Notes: a model not told the origin generated them from the letters alone. Positions 1 through 8,451 are shown, numbered from the stretch's first letter. The stretch: 35,475 bases of DNA from an uncultured Burkholderiales bacterium (GCA_937871935.1 CALMQI010000248.1:1-35475); one strand, 5' to 3'. A program made the numbers and translations.

Positions 1-49
1 ACGAGATTGTCTATCGTGACTGGAGTTCAGACGTGTGCTCTTCCGATCT
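1..49 (+). other. Illumina P7 / index / read-2 adapter sequence (library artefact)
   Basis: Bases 16-49 are the Illumina read-2 adapter (starting GTGACTGGAGTTCAG and ending GCTCTTCCGATCT). Bases 1-7 match the end of the P7 primer (ACGAGAT), and the 8 bases between (8-15) have the length of an i7 index. This is the exact order of an indexed P7 adapter, so it is not biological sequence. The genomic insert begins at base 50, inside hemD. Any protein called across bases 1-49 is an artefact. Confidence 0.98.
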
Positions 50-790
50 CTGCAGACCCGCGGCGTCGATGCGGTCGCGCTGCCCTTGATCCACATTGCG
101 CCGCCGGCCGACCTGGCCTTGCTGCGCCAGGCCTGGCACACGCTGGCGCAGCAGCGGCTCGTCATGTTCGTCAGCGCGAACGCGGTGTCAGGCTTCTTTG
201 CCGCCCGGCCCACCGGCGCGCCGTGGCCGGCGCAGACCTTGGCCGGTGCCACCGGCCCAGGCACCAGCGCGGCGCTGCGCGCGCAGGGCGTGCCCACGGC
301 CTGCGTCGTCGAGCCGCCGCGCCAGGCGGCGCAGTTCGATTCCGAGGCGCTGTGGCGGCAGCTGAAGAGGCACGATTGGGCAGGCCAGTCGGCGCTGGTG
401 GTGCGCGGCGAGGACGGTCGCGACTGGCTGGCCGAGCAGCTGACCGGACGCGGCGCCCGCGTGCACTTCGTCGCCGCCTATCGCCGCACGGTGCCCGTGC
501 TGGCGCCAACCGAGCAGACGCTGCTGGCCGACGCGCGTGCGCAGCCGCGGGCGTGGCTGTGGCTGCTGTCCAGCTCGCAGGCAGTGGACCACTTGCGCCA
601 ACTGGCGCCGGCTTCCGACTGGTCGGCCGCGCAGGCGATCGCCACCCATGCGCGCATCGAGCAGGCCGCCCGTGCCGCGGGTTTCGGGCAGGTGCGCAGC
701 TGCGCGCCGACCGTCGATGCCGTCGCCGCCGTCGTGGCTGAGATGGCGCGCTCGTTACAATCGCCGCCACCGCCTGCCCAGCGACGCTGA
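50..790 (+). CDS. hemD: Uroporphyrinogen-III synthase (5' truncated by adapter)
   Basis: HemD closes and inverts ring D of hydroxymethylbilane to give uroporphyrinogen III, the branch point to haem, sirohaem and cobalamin, in the cytoplasm. About 246 residues remain. The usual N-terminal start of roughly 15-20 residues is missing because the contig begins in adapter. Visible family features are the early segment GVDAVALPLIHI, the VMFVSANAV stretch, GPGTSAALRAQGV, VVRGEDGRDWLAEQL (the VRGE/G-D hinge segment) and the WLLSSSQAVDHL stretch, which together fit the two-lobed HemD fold. hemX follows 11 nt later and then hemY, the usual betaproteobacterial order. The upstream hemC is outside the window. 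Identification is firm from context and motifs; the true start cannot be seen. Confidence 0.9.
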   Translation: MQTRGVDAVALPLIHIAPPADLALLRQAWHTLAQQRLVMFVSANAVSGFFAARPTGAPWPAQTLAGATGPGTSAALRAQGVPTACVVEPPRQAAQFDSEALWRQLKRHDWAGQSALVVRGEDGRDWLAEQLTGRGARVHFVAAYRRTVPVLAPTEQTLLADARAQPRAWLWLLSSSQAVDHLRQLAPASDWSAAQAIATHARIEQAARAAGFGQVRSCAPTVDAVAAVVAEMARSLQSPPPPAQRR

Positions 791-801
791 TCGCTGCGAC
801 C

Positions 802-1929
802 GTGATCCCCGACGAACCGTCCGCGACACCGCAGAGCGCTGCGGCCGCAGCCCCTGCTTCGCCTGCCAGCCCCCCGAGCAACCCGCGCGTGGCCTGGACG
901 GCCACCGGCGTGGCGGTGGCCCTGGCCATCGGCGCCAGCGCTTTGGCCTGGCACACCTGGCAGCGCGTGCAGACGATCGAGCAGGAGCTGGTGCGCCGCC
1001 AGCAGGAGAGCAGCACGCAGGCCACCGAGGCGCGGGTGCTCGCCAAGCAGGCGCAGGATGTGTCGCGCGACGCCGCCGCCAAGGTGGCGCTGGTGGAGGC
1101 CCGCATCGCCGAGAACGCGCTGCAGCGCACGCAGCTCGAGGAGCTGATCCAGGCGCTGTCGCGCTCGCGCGACGAGAACATGCTGGCCGACATCGACGCC
1201 GCGCTGCGCGTGGCCGTGCAGCAGAGCGCCATCACCGGCAGCACCGAGCCGCTGCTGGCCACGCTGAAGCAGAGCGAGGAGCGCCTGACGCGCAACGCGC
1301 AGCCGCGTGTCGAGCGCGTGCGTCGCGCGGTGGCACACGACCTCGACCGCGTGCGCGCGGTCGCCGTCAGCGACATTGCGGCGCTGCTGATCCGCATCGA
1401 CGACGTGGTGCGCGCGGTCGATGATCTGCCGCTGCTGGCGCAGCCCGAGCGCCGCGGGCCGCTGTCGGCTGAAAGCGCCGCGCGTGCGCGGGCGGCCGCG
1501 GCGGCTGCCGCCACGGCGGCATCGGCCGGGGCCAGCACACAGCCCACCTGGCGCGCGCGCATCGGCGAGGGCTGGCAGGTGCTGACCGAGCGCGTCTGGT
1601 CGGAGGCGCGCGGCCTGGTGCGTGTGACGCCGGTCGACCACCCCGAGGCGATGCTGCTGGCGCCGGAGCACGCGTACTTTCTGCGCGAGAACCTCAAGCT
1701 GCGGCTGCTCAACGCGCGGCTGGCGCTGCTGTCACGCCAGTTCAACACCGCGCAGTCCGACCTGCGCGACGTGCAGGGCCAGCTCGAGCGCTACTTCGAC
1801 CGCAGCAGCAAGCGTGTGACCAACGCCACCGAGCTGGTGCGGCAGGTGGGCAGCCAGGCGCGCGGCGTGGTCGTGCCGCGGCCCGACGAGACGCTGGCCG
1901 CGCTGGCCGCCGTGCTGGCAGGGCGCTGA
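802..1929 (+). CDS. hemX: HemX-family membrane protein (uroporphyrin-III C-methyltransferase-like)
   Basis: This 375-aa protein has a short Ala/Pro-rich cytoplasmic N-terminus, one transmembrane helix (about residues 33-52) and a long alpha-helical, Arg/Glu/Ala-rich periplasmic part with coiled-coil character. The ending LARLALLSRQFNTAQSDLRDVQGQLERYFD-like stretch is typical of HemX. HemX proteins are annotated as uroporphyrinogen-III C-methyltransferase, but they lack the SAM-methyltransferase motifs and their real role is unclear; a scaffolding role with HemY is inferred in the family. The start is GTG, the first in-frame start after the hemD stop. It lies between hemD (11 nt) and hemY (22 nt), so the three are surely one transcript. 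Confidence 0.87.
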   Translation: MIPDEPSATPQSAAAAAPASPASPPSNPRVAWTATGVAVALAIGASALAWHTWQRVQTIEQELVRRQQESSTQATEARVLAKQAQDVSRDAAAKVALVEARIAENALQRTQLEELIQALSRSRDENMLADIDAALRVAVQQSAITGSTEPLLATLKQSEERLTRNAQPRVERVRRAVAHDLDRVRAVAVSDIAALLIRIDDVVRAVDDLPLLAQPERRGPLSAESAARARAAAAAAATAASAGASTQPTWRARIGEGWQVLTERVWSEARGLVRVTPVDHPEAMLLAPEHAYFLRENLKLRLLNARLALLSRQFNTAQSDLRDVQGQLERYFDRSSKRVTNATELVRQVGSQARGVVVPRPDETLAALAAVLAGR

Positions 1930-1951
1930 GAGCGCAGGGGCTGCGAGACCG

Positions 1952-3199
1952 ATGCGCGGCGTCATCTGGCTGGTGCTGCTGTTCGCCGGCGCGGTGGTGG
2001 CCGCGCTGACGCTGGGCGACAACAGCGGGCTGGTGTCGTTCTACTACGGCAGCTCGCGGCTCGACGTCTCGCTCAATCTGTTCCTGATCGGCGCGGTGGT
2101 GCTGGCCTTCGCGATGGTGTTGCTGATCCAGACGCTCGACAGCCTGATCACGCTGCCCACGCGCGCCAAGGCCTGGCGCACGTTGAAGCGCGAGCGCGCG
2201 ATGCACGCGGCGCTGCGCGAGTCGATGATCGAGCACTTCGCCGGCCGCTTCAACCGCGCGCACAAGGCTGCGCAGCGCGCGCTCGCCATCCAGGCCGGCA
2301 CCGACGAGCTGGCCGGCGATCGCGAGCTGCGCATCCTGGCGCTCCTGCTGGCCGCGCGCAGCCTGCACCGCGTGCAGGACCGCACCCGCCGCGACCAGCT
2401 GCTGCGCCAGGCCCTGAAGGCCGAGCGCCGCACGCCGCCCAGCCGCGCCGTCGACGAAGGCACGCGACTGCTCGGTGCCGAATGGGCACTCGACGACGGC
2501 GACGCGCCGCGCGCGGCCTCGCTGCTGGCCGAGCTGGCGCCCGGCGTTGCGCGGCGTACCCAGGCCTTGCGACTCAAGCTGCGCACGGCGCTGCTGTCGC
2601 GCCATCCGGCCGAGGCGCTGGCCACGGCGCGGCTGCTGGCCAAGCATCAGGCCTTCTCGCCCGAGGCGGCACAAGGGCTGCTGCGCTCGCTGGCGATCCA
2701 GCTGATCGACGAGGCGCACGACGTCGACCAGCTGCGCCGCGCCTATGCCGCGCTCGATGACGCCGACCGGCAGGACGCCTTCGTCGTGGCCCGCGCCGCA
2801 CGCCGCGCCGTCGCACTGGACGCCGCCGACGATGCGCGACGGTGGCTGCGCCCTCTGTGGGACCGCCTGCGCGAGCTCACCGCGGAGCAGCGCGTGCAGG
2901 TGGCGCTCGCGCTCACCGCCGCGGCCGACGGCATCGGTGTCGACTGGATCCCGTCGCTCGAAGCTGCGCAATTGACCTATCCGCACGAGGCGGCGGTGCA
3001 GGTGGCAGTGGGCGCCACCTTTGCCGCACGCGGCCTGATGGGCAAGGCGCGACGCCCGCTGGAGCTGGCCGCCGCCGACCGGGTGCTCGACGCGGGCGCG
3101 CGCCGCCGCGCCTGGCGCTTGCTGGCGGCGATGGCACGCGAGGCCGGCGACGAACCGCGTGCCCAGCAATGCGAGCAGGCCGCCGCGGCGGTCGACTGA
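1952..3199 (+). CDS. hemY: HemY N-terminal-domain protein, inner-membrane TPR protein
   Basis: This 415-aa protein begins with two close transmembrane helices (about residues 3-21 and 41-63) that flank a short periplasmic loop (GLVSFYYGSSRLDVSLNL region). It then has a basic segment (LPTRAKAWRTLKRERA) and a long helical tetratricopeptide-like domain. This is the standard architecture of HemY proteins of the hemCDXY operon, which are distinct from the protoporphyrinogen oxidase also called HemY. The family is linked to late haem synthesis or porphyrin handling at the inner membrane, but its biochemical role is not settled. The ATG start lies 22 nt after hemX. tRNA-Arg begins 34 nt after its stop. 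Confidence 0.88.
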   Translation: MRGVIWLVLLFAGAVVAALTLGDNSGLVSFYYGSSRLDVSLNLFLIGAVVLAFAMVLLIQTLDSLITLPTRAKAWRTLKRERAMHAALRESMIEHFAGRFNRAHKAAQRALAIQAGTDELAGDRELRILALLLAARSLHRVQDRTRRDQLLRQALKAERRTPPSRAVDEGTRLLGAEWALDDGDAPRAASLLAELAPGVARRTQALRLKLRTALLSRHPAEALATARLLAKHQAFSPEAAQGLLRSLAIQLIDEAHDVDQLRRAYAALDDADRQDAFVVARAARRAVALDAADDARRWLRPLWDRLRELTAEQRVQVALALTAAADGIGVDWIPSLEAAQLTYPHEAAVQVAVGATFAARGLMGKARRPLELAAADRVLDAGARRRAWRLLAAMAREAGDEPRAQQCEQAAAAVD

Positions 3200-3233
3200 C
3201 CGGCGGGGGCCGGCTGGTATACTGCCGCGCTTC

Positions 3234-3310
3234 GCGGCTGTAGCTCAGTTGGATAGAGTACTTGGCTACGAACCAAGGGGTCGTGGGTTCGAATCCTGCC
3301 AGCCGCGCCA
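3234..3310 (+). tRNA. tRNA-Arg (anticodon ACG)
   Basis: A complete 77-nt cloverleaf is visible. The acceptor stem GCGGCTG pairs with CAGCCGC, followed by discriminator G and an encoded CCA. The D arm is GCTCAGTTGGATAGAG. The anticodon stem CTTGG/CCAAG encloses loop CTACGAA, giving anticodon ACG (3268-3270). The T arm has GGGTTCGAATCC. The 3' part from the anticodon on is repeated at 8505-8547, which marks this gene as a likely integration target. Confidence 0.97.
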
Positions 3311-3318
3311 GTTCTGAC

Positions 3319-3351
3319 AAGGGGTCACCGAGAGGTGGCCCCTTCGTCTTT
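3319..3351 (+). terminator. Rho-independent terminator after tRNA-Arg
   Basis: An 11-bp stem AAGGGGTCACC / GGTGGCCCCTT (one T-G wobble) closes a GAGA loop and is followed by CGTCTTT. It lies 8 nt after the tRNA CCA end and suits termination of the tRNA transcript. Confidence 0.75.
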
Positions 3352-3404
3352 CCGGCCCTGTGACGTGTTGCGCCGTTCGACAGCGGTCCTGCGGCGAAGC
3401 GCTC

Positions 3405-4496
3405 CTACTGCGCCCCCACGGCGCCCACCGAGTACGGTGTCGCCTTCATGCCCGCCGGCAGCTGCAGCGCCTGGCCGGCGCCGCTGACCCGGTTGCCGTC
3501 GATCGTGACGTCGCTGTTCAGGCCGAACGCGCGGATGCCGCGCTGGCCGCTCTGCAAGATGTCGTTGCGCAGGATCTGCACGCCGGCGTTCGCCGCGGAG
3601 TCGGCGAACAACATCACCGCGGCGTGGCCCGTGGCCGGGCTGCCGCAATTGCTGAGCGTGTTGTTGCGCGCGATCACATTGCTGATCGGCAGCGTCTTCC
3701 AGGCGTCCTCCTGCGCGAAGTACAGGCACGCGTAGCGCCCGCTGTTGCTGATGCGGTTGTTCTGGTACAGCACGTCCGATCCGCCCACCACGCTCATGCC
3801 GCGGCCGCCCCGGTTGTTGCTGACCGTGTTGTGCGCGGCCGTGATGTGGTGCGTCGGCCCGTTGTCGCGCTGGTAGCTGACCACCGCGATGCCGTCGTCG
3901 CCGGTGCCGTCGATGACGTTGCCGACGATCGTGATGTGGCTCGCCCGGCCGGTGATGTGGATGCCGTCGGCAAGGGTGTTGCTGATGCGGTTGTTCGAGA
4001 TCACGCCTTCGGTCGCACCGCGCGCGGTCTGGATGCCGGTCGCGGTCGAGCCATCGATCGTCACGTTGTCGATGACGAACCTGCTGGCGCCGATTGCCAC
4101 GATCCGAGCGCCTTCCCAGGGTGCTGCGCGCTTGGTGGGCCGGACACCCGCCAGCTTCAGGCTACGCACCTCCGGGCCGGATCCGAGCATGAAGATCACT
4201 TCGCGCGAAGGGTCCAGGGCACACAGCATCGACGCGTCGCCGCGCCCCACCATCTTCACCCCGTCTAGCGTTAGCACGGCCCCGTAGGCGCAGGTGGCGG
4301 CCGGCAGCAGCACCGGCAGGCCCTTGGTTTTCGCACTCGCGATGGCGGCGGTGATGGCGGCCGCATCGTCCGTGGCGCCGTCACACTTGGCGCCGAACTG
4401 CATCGGGTTCACGCCCTGCTGCGGCGTCGGATTGCGTGCACCCTGTGCGCCCGCGACGCAGGGCAGCAGGGCGACGAGCCACGCAAGGCGGCGCAT
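3405..4496 (-). CDS. Exported right-handed beta-helix (pectate-lyase-superfamily) protein
   Basis: This 363-aa protein has a signal peptide (MRRLAWLVALLPCVAGAQG). An N-terminal segment MQFGAKCDGATDDAAAITAAIA matches the entry module of pectate-lyase-superfamily and tail-spike beta-helix proteins. It is followed by many turns of a right-handed parallel beta-helix with repeating N-x-I/V units (VISNNRISN, ITIVGNVIDGTGDDGIAVV, VSNNRGGRGMSVVGG, VIARNNTLSN, VTIDGNRVSGAG). Such proteins bind or cleave acidic polysaccharides, but no catalytic residue pattern is plain enough to name a substrate. The start at 4496 is chosen because the signal peptide begins there. A small reading frame ends 5 nt upstream, suggesting a two-gene unit. 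It lies just inside the left end of the tRNA-bounded segment. Confidence 0.8.
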   Translation of the reverse strand: MRRLAWLVALLPCVAGAQGARNPTPQQGVNPMQFGAKCDGATDDAAAITAAIASAKTKGLPVLLPAATCAYGAVLTLDGVKMVGRGDASMLCALDPSREVIFMLGSGPEVRSLKLAGVRPTKRAAPWEGARIVAIGASRFVIDNVTIDGSTATGIQTARGATEGVISNNRISNTLADGIHITGRASHITIVGNVIDGTGDDGIAVVSYQRDNGPTHHITAAHNTVSNNRGGRGMSVVGGSDVLYQNNRISNSGRYACLYFAQEDAWKTLPISNVIARNNTLSNCGSPATGHAAVMLFADSAANAGVQILRNDILQSGQRGIRAFGLNSDVTIDGNRVSGAGQALQLPAGMKATPYSVGAVGAQ

Positions 4497-4501
4497 GGCC
4501 G

Positions 4502-4678
4502 CTAGGCAGTGGCCTGCGCTTCGCGAGGCAACGGCATGCCCCCGGCAGAGCACAGACCGACGAAGCCGCCTTGGTTCATCACGTCGAGCCGCATGCCCGT
4601 CGCGACGACCTGCAACGCCGATCCGCTGATCTGAACCACGGCCGATGCATCGTACAGCGTGAAGCGCTCCAGTTCCAT
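4502..4678 (-). CDS. Small hypothetical protein (58 aa)
   Basis: A short frame begins MELERFTLYDASAVVQISGSAL, preceded by GGGAGAACGC as a good ribosome-binding site, and ends 5 nt before the beta-helix gene start. It has no signal peptide or membrane segment. The sequence has normal composition for a folded beta-rich peptide, but I do not recognise a family. The tight spacing and the ribosome-binding site are the main reasons for calling it. An alternative ATG 12 nt upstream (4690) would overlap the ribosome-binding site and is less likely. Confidence 0.45.
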   Translation of the reverse strand: MELERFTLYDASAVVQISGSALQVVATGMRLDVMNQGGFVGLCSAGGMPLPREAQATA

Positions 4679-4775
4679 GCGTTCTCCCATGAGCTGCCGC
4701 AGCGCGGCACCGGCACAGGACGCGGCAAGAATCGCTCCCGTCTCGGCCAGTGGCGCACGAAGTGCGCGTGCGCGC

Positions 4776-5708
4776 TCAATGCCGCATCAACGCCCGCACA
4801 TGCGCCGCCGACGCCGAGCCCAGCGCCTGCAGGCTGTAGCCGCCTTCGAGTACCGACACCACGCGGCCCTGGGCGCTCGCGTCGGCCGCGGCCATCAGCT
4901 CGCGGGTGATCCAGTGATAGTCGTCGTCGGTGAAGGCCAGGCTGCCCAGCGGGTCGAGCTCGTGGGCGTCGAAGCCGGCCGAGATGATCAGCAGCTCCGG
5001 CGCAAAGTGCCGCAGCGCGGGCAGCAGCTCGGCGCTCATGCGTTCGCGAAAGACCGTTGAATCGGTGTCGCGCGGCAGCGGCACGTTGACGATGTTGCCC
5101 GCCACACCGCGTTCCTGCGTGCTGCCGGTGCCGGGGTAGAACGGGTACTGGTGGCACGAGCCGTAGAACAGGTCGGGGTCGTGCCAGAACGAATGCTGCG
5201 TGCCGTTGCCGTGGTGCACGTCGAAGTCGACCACCGCCACGCGCTGCAGGCCGTGCTGCTGGCGCGCGTGCAGTGCGGCGATCGCCGCCTGGTTGAAGAC
5301 GCAGAAGCCCATCGCGCGGTCGGCCTCGGCGTGGTGGCCGCAGGGGCGCGTGGCGCAGAAGGCGTTGCGCGCGCGGCCGGCCGCCACCTCGTCCACCGCG
5401 TCGCAGGCCGCGCCCACGCAGCGCATCACGGCGTTCCAGGTGCCGGGCGACATCACGGTGTCGCCGGCGTCGAGTGCATAGGTGCCGCGCCGCGGCGCCA
5501 CGTCGCGCACGTTGTCCACGTACTCCGGCGCATGCACGAGCAGCAGCTGCTCCACGGTGCCCAGCGGCGCCTCGCGCCACTGCACGCCGGTGAACTCGGG
5601 TGCGCGCAGCGCATCGAGCACGGCCTTCAGCCGCTGCGGCGACTCCGGGTGGTGTTCGCCGGGTTGGTGGGCGTAGCAGTCGTCGTGGGTGTAGACCAGT
5701 GTGGTCAT
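4776..5708 (-). CDS. Histone-deacetylase-family (HDAC-like) metal amidohydrolase
   Basis: This 310-aa protein shows the arginase/deacetylase fold signatures. These are EHHPESPQRL near the N-terminus, RPCGHHAEADRAMGFC with the paired active-site histidines (about 125-126), VAVVDFDVHHGNGTQ with zinc ligands D161/D163/H165 region, and ISAGFDAHELDPLG with the third Asp ligand (about 247). A glycine loop LEGGYSL closes the site. Bacterial members act on acetylpolyamines, acetoin-related or other acylated amines; the substrate here is not evident. The start is placed at 5708, where AGGAA precedes the ATG by a good distance and the protein matches the family start (LVYTHDDC). It faces away from the aldolase operon across a 205-nt divergent gap. 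Confidence 0.9.
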   Translation of the reverse strand: MTTLVYTHDDCYAHQPGEHHPESPQRLKAVLDALRAPEFTGVQWREAPLGTVEQLLLVHAPEYVDNVRDVAPRRGTYALDAGDTVMSPGTWNAVMRCVGAACDAVDEVAAGRARNAFCATRPCGHHAEADRAMGFCVFNQAAIAALHARQQHGLQRVAVVDFDVHHGNGTQHSFWHDPDLFYGSCHQYPFYPGTGSTQERGVAGNIVNVPLPRDTDSTVFRERMSAELLPALRHFAPELLIISAGFDAHELDPLGSLAFTDDDYHWITRELMAAADASAQGRVVSVLEGGYSLQALGSASAAHVRALMRH

Positions 5709-5766
5709 GGCGGTTCCTGGTTCGGGGCTGACCGGTGACGATGGAAAGCGCGGCGGATTCAGCCGC

Positions 5767-5790
5767 GATGATGAATCGGCGCTGATCATC
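5767..5790. promoter_or_regulatory. Possible operator: inverted repeat in divergent gap
   Basis: GATGAT-N12-ATCATC forms a perfect 6-bp inverted repeat within the 205-nt gap between the divergent HDAC-like gene and the aldolase operon. Short arms in divergent control regions can be regulator sites, but one copy with 6-bp arms could be chance. No clear sigma-70 boxes stand out beside it. Confidence 0.25.
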
Positions 5791-5913
5791 CGGCATCCAG
5801 AATTCCGCTGAGCTGCGGCCTGTGCCGTCGGCGGGCATACCCTGCTGCGGGTCGGCGGGCGCGCGGCGCAGAATCGCCGCCTGTCGAGCAGCCGCCACGA
5901 AGGCGAGGCCACG

Positions 5914-6690
5914 ATGAAACCCAACGCGATCAAGCACGACGTGCTGGCAGGCCGGCCGGTGGCCGGCGCGATGATCTTCGAGTTCTTCTCGCCGGGCATG
6001 TCGGCGATCCTGGCCAACGCCGGCTGCCGCTTCGTGCTGTACGACATGGAGCACACCGGGCTCGGCTTCGAGACGCTCAAGTGGTTGTTCGCCAGCTGCC
6101 GTGGTCTGCCGATCGAGCCGATGGTGCGCGTGCCGCGCGGCGAGTACACCTACCTGGCGCGCGCGCTCGATCTCGGCGCCCGCGGCGTGATGATCCCGAT
6201 GGTCGAGTCGGTCGAGCAGGCGAAGGCGATCGTGCAGGCCTGCCGCTACCCGCCGATCGGCCGGCGCGGCGCGGCGTTCGGCTTCGCACAATGCGACTAT
6301 CTCGGTGGCGACGTCGGCGACAAGATCGCCCGCTACCACGCGCGCACGCTGGTGATCGCGCAGATCGAGACCGAGCGTGGGCTCGAGCAGGTGGAGGGCA
6401 TCGCCGCGGTCGACGGCGTCGACGTGCTGTGGGTCGGCCACTTCGACCTGTCCAACTTCATGGGCATCCCGGGCCGCTTCGACGATCCGCGCTTCGACGC
6501 CGCGATGCGCCGCGTGGCCGAGGTCGCGCGCCGCCACGGCAAGGCGGCCGGCTTCATGGCCACCGACGCGGCCTGGATCGAGCGCGCCCGCGCGATGGGC
6601 TACACCATGATCGCCGGCGGCACCGACACCGGCCTGCTCGAGGCCGCGCTGAAGGGCATGGTCGGCCAGATCGAGGCGAGCGGCCGATGA
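5914..6690 (+). CDS. HpcH/HpaI-family aldolase
   Basis: This 258-aa metal-dependent class II aldolase-family protein is expected to cleave a 2-keto-3-deoxy or 4-hydroxy-2-oxo acid into pyruvate and an aldehyde in the cytoplasm. Visible signatures are YDMEHTGLGFETLK near residue 45, GARGVMIPMVES, the conserved YPPIGRRG, the metal-ligand glutamate in IAQIETERGLE, and VDVLWVGHFDLSNFMGIPG. The length is normal for the family. Its stop overlaps the start of the next gene (ATGA), so it is translationally coupled to a 2-hydroxyacid dehydrogenase and then an SDR, a set that fits sugar-acid or hydroxyacid catabolism. It is probably not the HpaI of the hpa cluster 22 kb away, although the family is the same. 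Confidence 0.88.
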   Translation: MKPNAIKHDVLAGRPVAGAMIFEFFSPGMSAILANAGCRFVLYDMEHTGLGFETLKWLFASCRGLPIEPMVRVPRGEYTYLARALDLGARGVMIPMVESVEQAKAIVQACRYPPIGRRGAAFGFAQCDYLGGDVGDKIARYHARTLVIAQIETERGLEQVEGIAAVDGVDVLWVGHFDLSNFMGIPGRFDDPRFDAAMRRVAEVARRHGKAAGFMATDAAWIERARAMGYTMIAGGTDTGLLEAALKGMVGQIEASGR

Positions 6691-7700
6691 GCGGCGCTGC
6701 GGCGCAGCCGCGTTTTCGCGTCGGCCTGACGCGCGACCTGCTCAAGCCCGGCGGCGAGCCGTCGTTCGGCCGCGGCCCGCTGGCGCTGCTGGACGACGAC
6801 CCGCTCATCGAGTGGGAGTTCCTGCCCGAGACGCTCGACGCCATCACACCTGACGTGATGGCGCGCTACGACGGCCTGTACGTGAACTCGCCGCGCGTCG
6901 GCGCCGACGCCGTGGCGCGCACCGACCGGCGCGTGCGCATCGTCAGCCGCCATGGCGTGGGCTACGACTCGGTCGACGTGCCGGCGCTGGCCGCGCGCGA
7001 TGTCATCACCACCAACACGCCGGTCGCGGTGCGCCGCCCGGTGGCCGTGGCGGCGCTGACCTTCATCTTCGCGCTGGCCGGCCGGCTGATCGAGAAGGAC
7101 CGCCTCACACGCACCGGCCGCTGGCACGAGCGCACCGGCCACATGGGCCTGGGCCTGACCACCCGCACGCTCGGCATCATCGGCGCCGGCGGCATCGGCC
7201 GCGAGCTGCTGGCGCTGGCGCGGCCGTTCGGCTGGCGCATGGTGGTGGCCGACCCGTATGTCGACGCGGCGGTGGTCGCCGCGCTCGGCGCGCAGATCGT
7301 GCCGCTCGATCAGCTGTTGCGCGAGGCGGACTTCGTGGTCGCGACGGTGCTGCTCAACGACGCGACGCACCACTTGATGAACGCCGAGCGTTTCGCGTCG
7401 ATGAAGCGCAGCGCCTTCTTCATCAACGTGTCGCGTGGCCCCGTCGTCGACGAGCCGGCGCTGATCGCGGCGCTGCGCGGCGGCACCATCGCCGGTGCCG
7501 GGCTCGACGTGTTCGAGCAGGAGCCGGTGGCGCCCGACAACCCGCTGCTCGGCATGCCCAACGTGCTGCTGACGCCGCACGCACTGTGCTGGACCGACGA
7601 GTGCTTCGACGCCATCGCGCGCGAGGGGCTCGGCTGCATCGTCGACTTTGCCCACGGCCGCACGCCGCGCTCGGTGGTGCGGGTGGCCGGCGATGTTTGA
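6687..7700 (+). CDS. D-isomer-specific 2-hydroxyacid dehydrogenase, NAD-binding
   Basis: This 337-aa protein interconverts a 2-hydroxy acid and a 2-keto acid with NAD(P)H. The Rossmann motif GAGGIGRE (about 166-173) follows the catalytic-domain segment SRHGVGYDSVDV. The catalytic triad is visible as R250 (NVSRGPVVDE), E279 (FEQEP) and H298 (TPHALCW). The Trp/Cys after the His differs from the usual helix. The length is typical of phosphoglycerate-dehydrogenase-like members lacking the ACT domain. It overlaps the aldolase by 4 nt and the SDR by 8 nt, so the three are one operon. The real substrate is unknown; the aldolase partner points to hydroxyacid or sugar-acid breakdown. Confidence 0.88.
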   Translation: MSGAAAQPRFRVGLTRDLLKPGGEPSFGRGPLALLDDDPLIEWEFLPETLDAITPDVMARYDGLYVNSPRVGADAVARTDRRVRIVSRHGVGYDSVDVPALAARDVITTNTPVAVRRPVAVAALTFIFALAGRLIEKDRLTRTGRWHERTGHMGLGLTTRTLGIIGAGGIGRELLALARPFGWRMVVADPYVDAAVVAALGAQIVPLDQLLREADFVVATVLLNDATHHLMNAERFASMKRSAFFINVSRGPVVDEPALIAALRGGTIAGAGLDVFEQEPVAPDNPLLGMPNVLLTPHALCWTDECFDAIAREGLGCIVDFAHGRTPRSVVRVAGDV

Positions 7701-8448
7701 CTTGTCCGGCAAGGTCGCACTCGTCACCGGCGCCTCGCGCGGCCTGGGTTGGGCGATGGCACAGTCGCTGGCCCAGGCCGGTGCGCATGTGGCGCTCAAC
7801 GCCCGCGACGAGGCCGCGTTGCGCGCGCGTGTGGCCGAGCTCGCCGCGCAGGGCCTGTCGGGCGAGGCCTGCGCCTTCGACGTCACCGACAGCGCACTCG
7901 CGCAGGCGCAGGTGGCCGCGCTCGCGCAGCGCCGCGGCCGCCTCGATATCGTGGTGGCCAACGCGGGCATCAACCACCGCCAGCCGATCACCGACTTCGA
8001 GCTCGCCGACTTTCAGCGTGTGCTCGACACCAACCTGGTGTCGGTGTGGGTGCTGTGCAAGGCGGCCGCGCAGCAGATGCAGCCACGGCAGCAGGGGCGG
8101 CTGATCCTCACCGGCTCCATCAGCGCGATCAATGCGCGGCCGACCATCTCGGCCTACGTGGCCACCAAGGGTGCGGTGCATGCGCTAACCAGGCAGCTGG
8201 CAGTGGAGCTGGCGCGCGACGGCATCACGGTCAACTGCATCGCGCCGGGCTTCTTTGCCACCGAGATGAACACCGCGCTGATCGACAACGCCGAGTTCAA
8301 CGACTGGGTGTGCCGGCGCACGCCGGCCGGCCGCTGGGGCCGGCTGTCCGAGATCGGCCCGGCGGCGGTGTTCCTCGCCTCCGACGAAGCGTCCTACGTC
8401 AGCGGCCTGGTGATGACGGTCGACGGCGCTTTTACCGCGGCGATGTAG
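7693..8448 (+). CDS. Short-chain dehydrogenase/reductase (SDR) family oxidoreductase
   Basis: This 251-aa classical SDR has the cofactor motif TGASRGLG (12-19), the structural NAG motif (VVANAGI, about 88-94) and the catalytic Ser142-Tyr155-Lys159 set (ITGSIS-like and SAYVATKG). It ends with the usual VSGLVMTVDGAFTAAM substrate-loop and C-terminal pattern of gluconate-5-dehydrogenase-like and 3-oxoacyl-reductase-like SDRs. It overlaps the upstream dehydrogenase by 8 nt and is the last gene of the operon. Directly after it lie a 7-bp inverted repeat and remnants of other genes, so the native downstream context has been lost. A sugar-acid or polyol oxidation role is inferred from the neighbours. 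Confidence 0.9.
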   Translation: MFDLSGKVALVTGASRGLGWAMAQSLAQAGAHVALNARDEAALRARVAELAAQGLSGEACAFDVTDSALAQAQVAALAQRRGRLDIVVANAGINHRQPITDFELADFQRVLDTNLVSVWVLCKAAAQQMQPRQQGRLILTGSISAINARPTISAYVATKGAVHALTRQLAVELARDGITVNCIAPGFFATEMNTALIDNAEFNDWVCRRTPAGRWGRLSEIGPAAVFLASDEASYVSGLVMTVDGAFTAAM

Positions 8449-8451
8449 CTG

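Noticed and set aside
171..1748. Long minus-strand open frames opposite hemD and hemX
   Set aside because: They lie antisense to haem genes and are Arg/Ala/Ser-rich with no family pattern. Such frames are common mirror images in DNA of this GC content.
5914..6690. HpaI of the homoprotocatechuate pathway
   Set aside because: The aldolase family is right, but the gene sits in another operon with a 2-hydroxyacid dehydrogenase and an SDR, 22 kb from the hpa genes, so the specific assignment is not supported.
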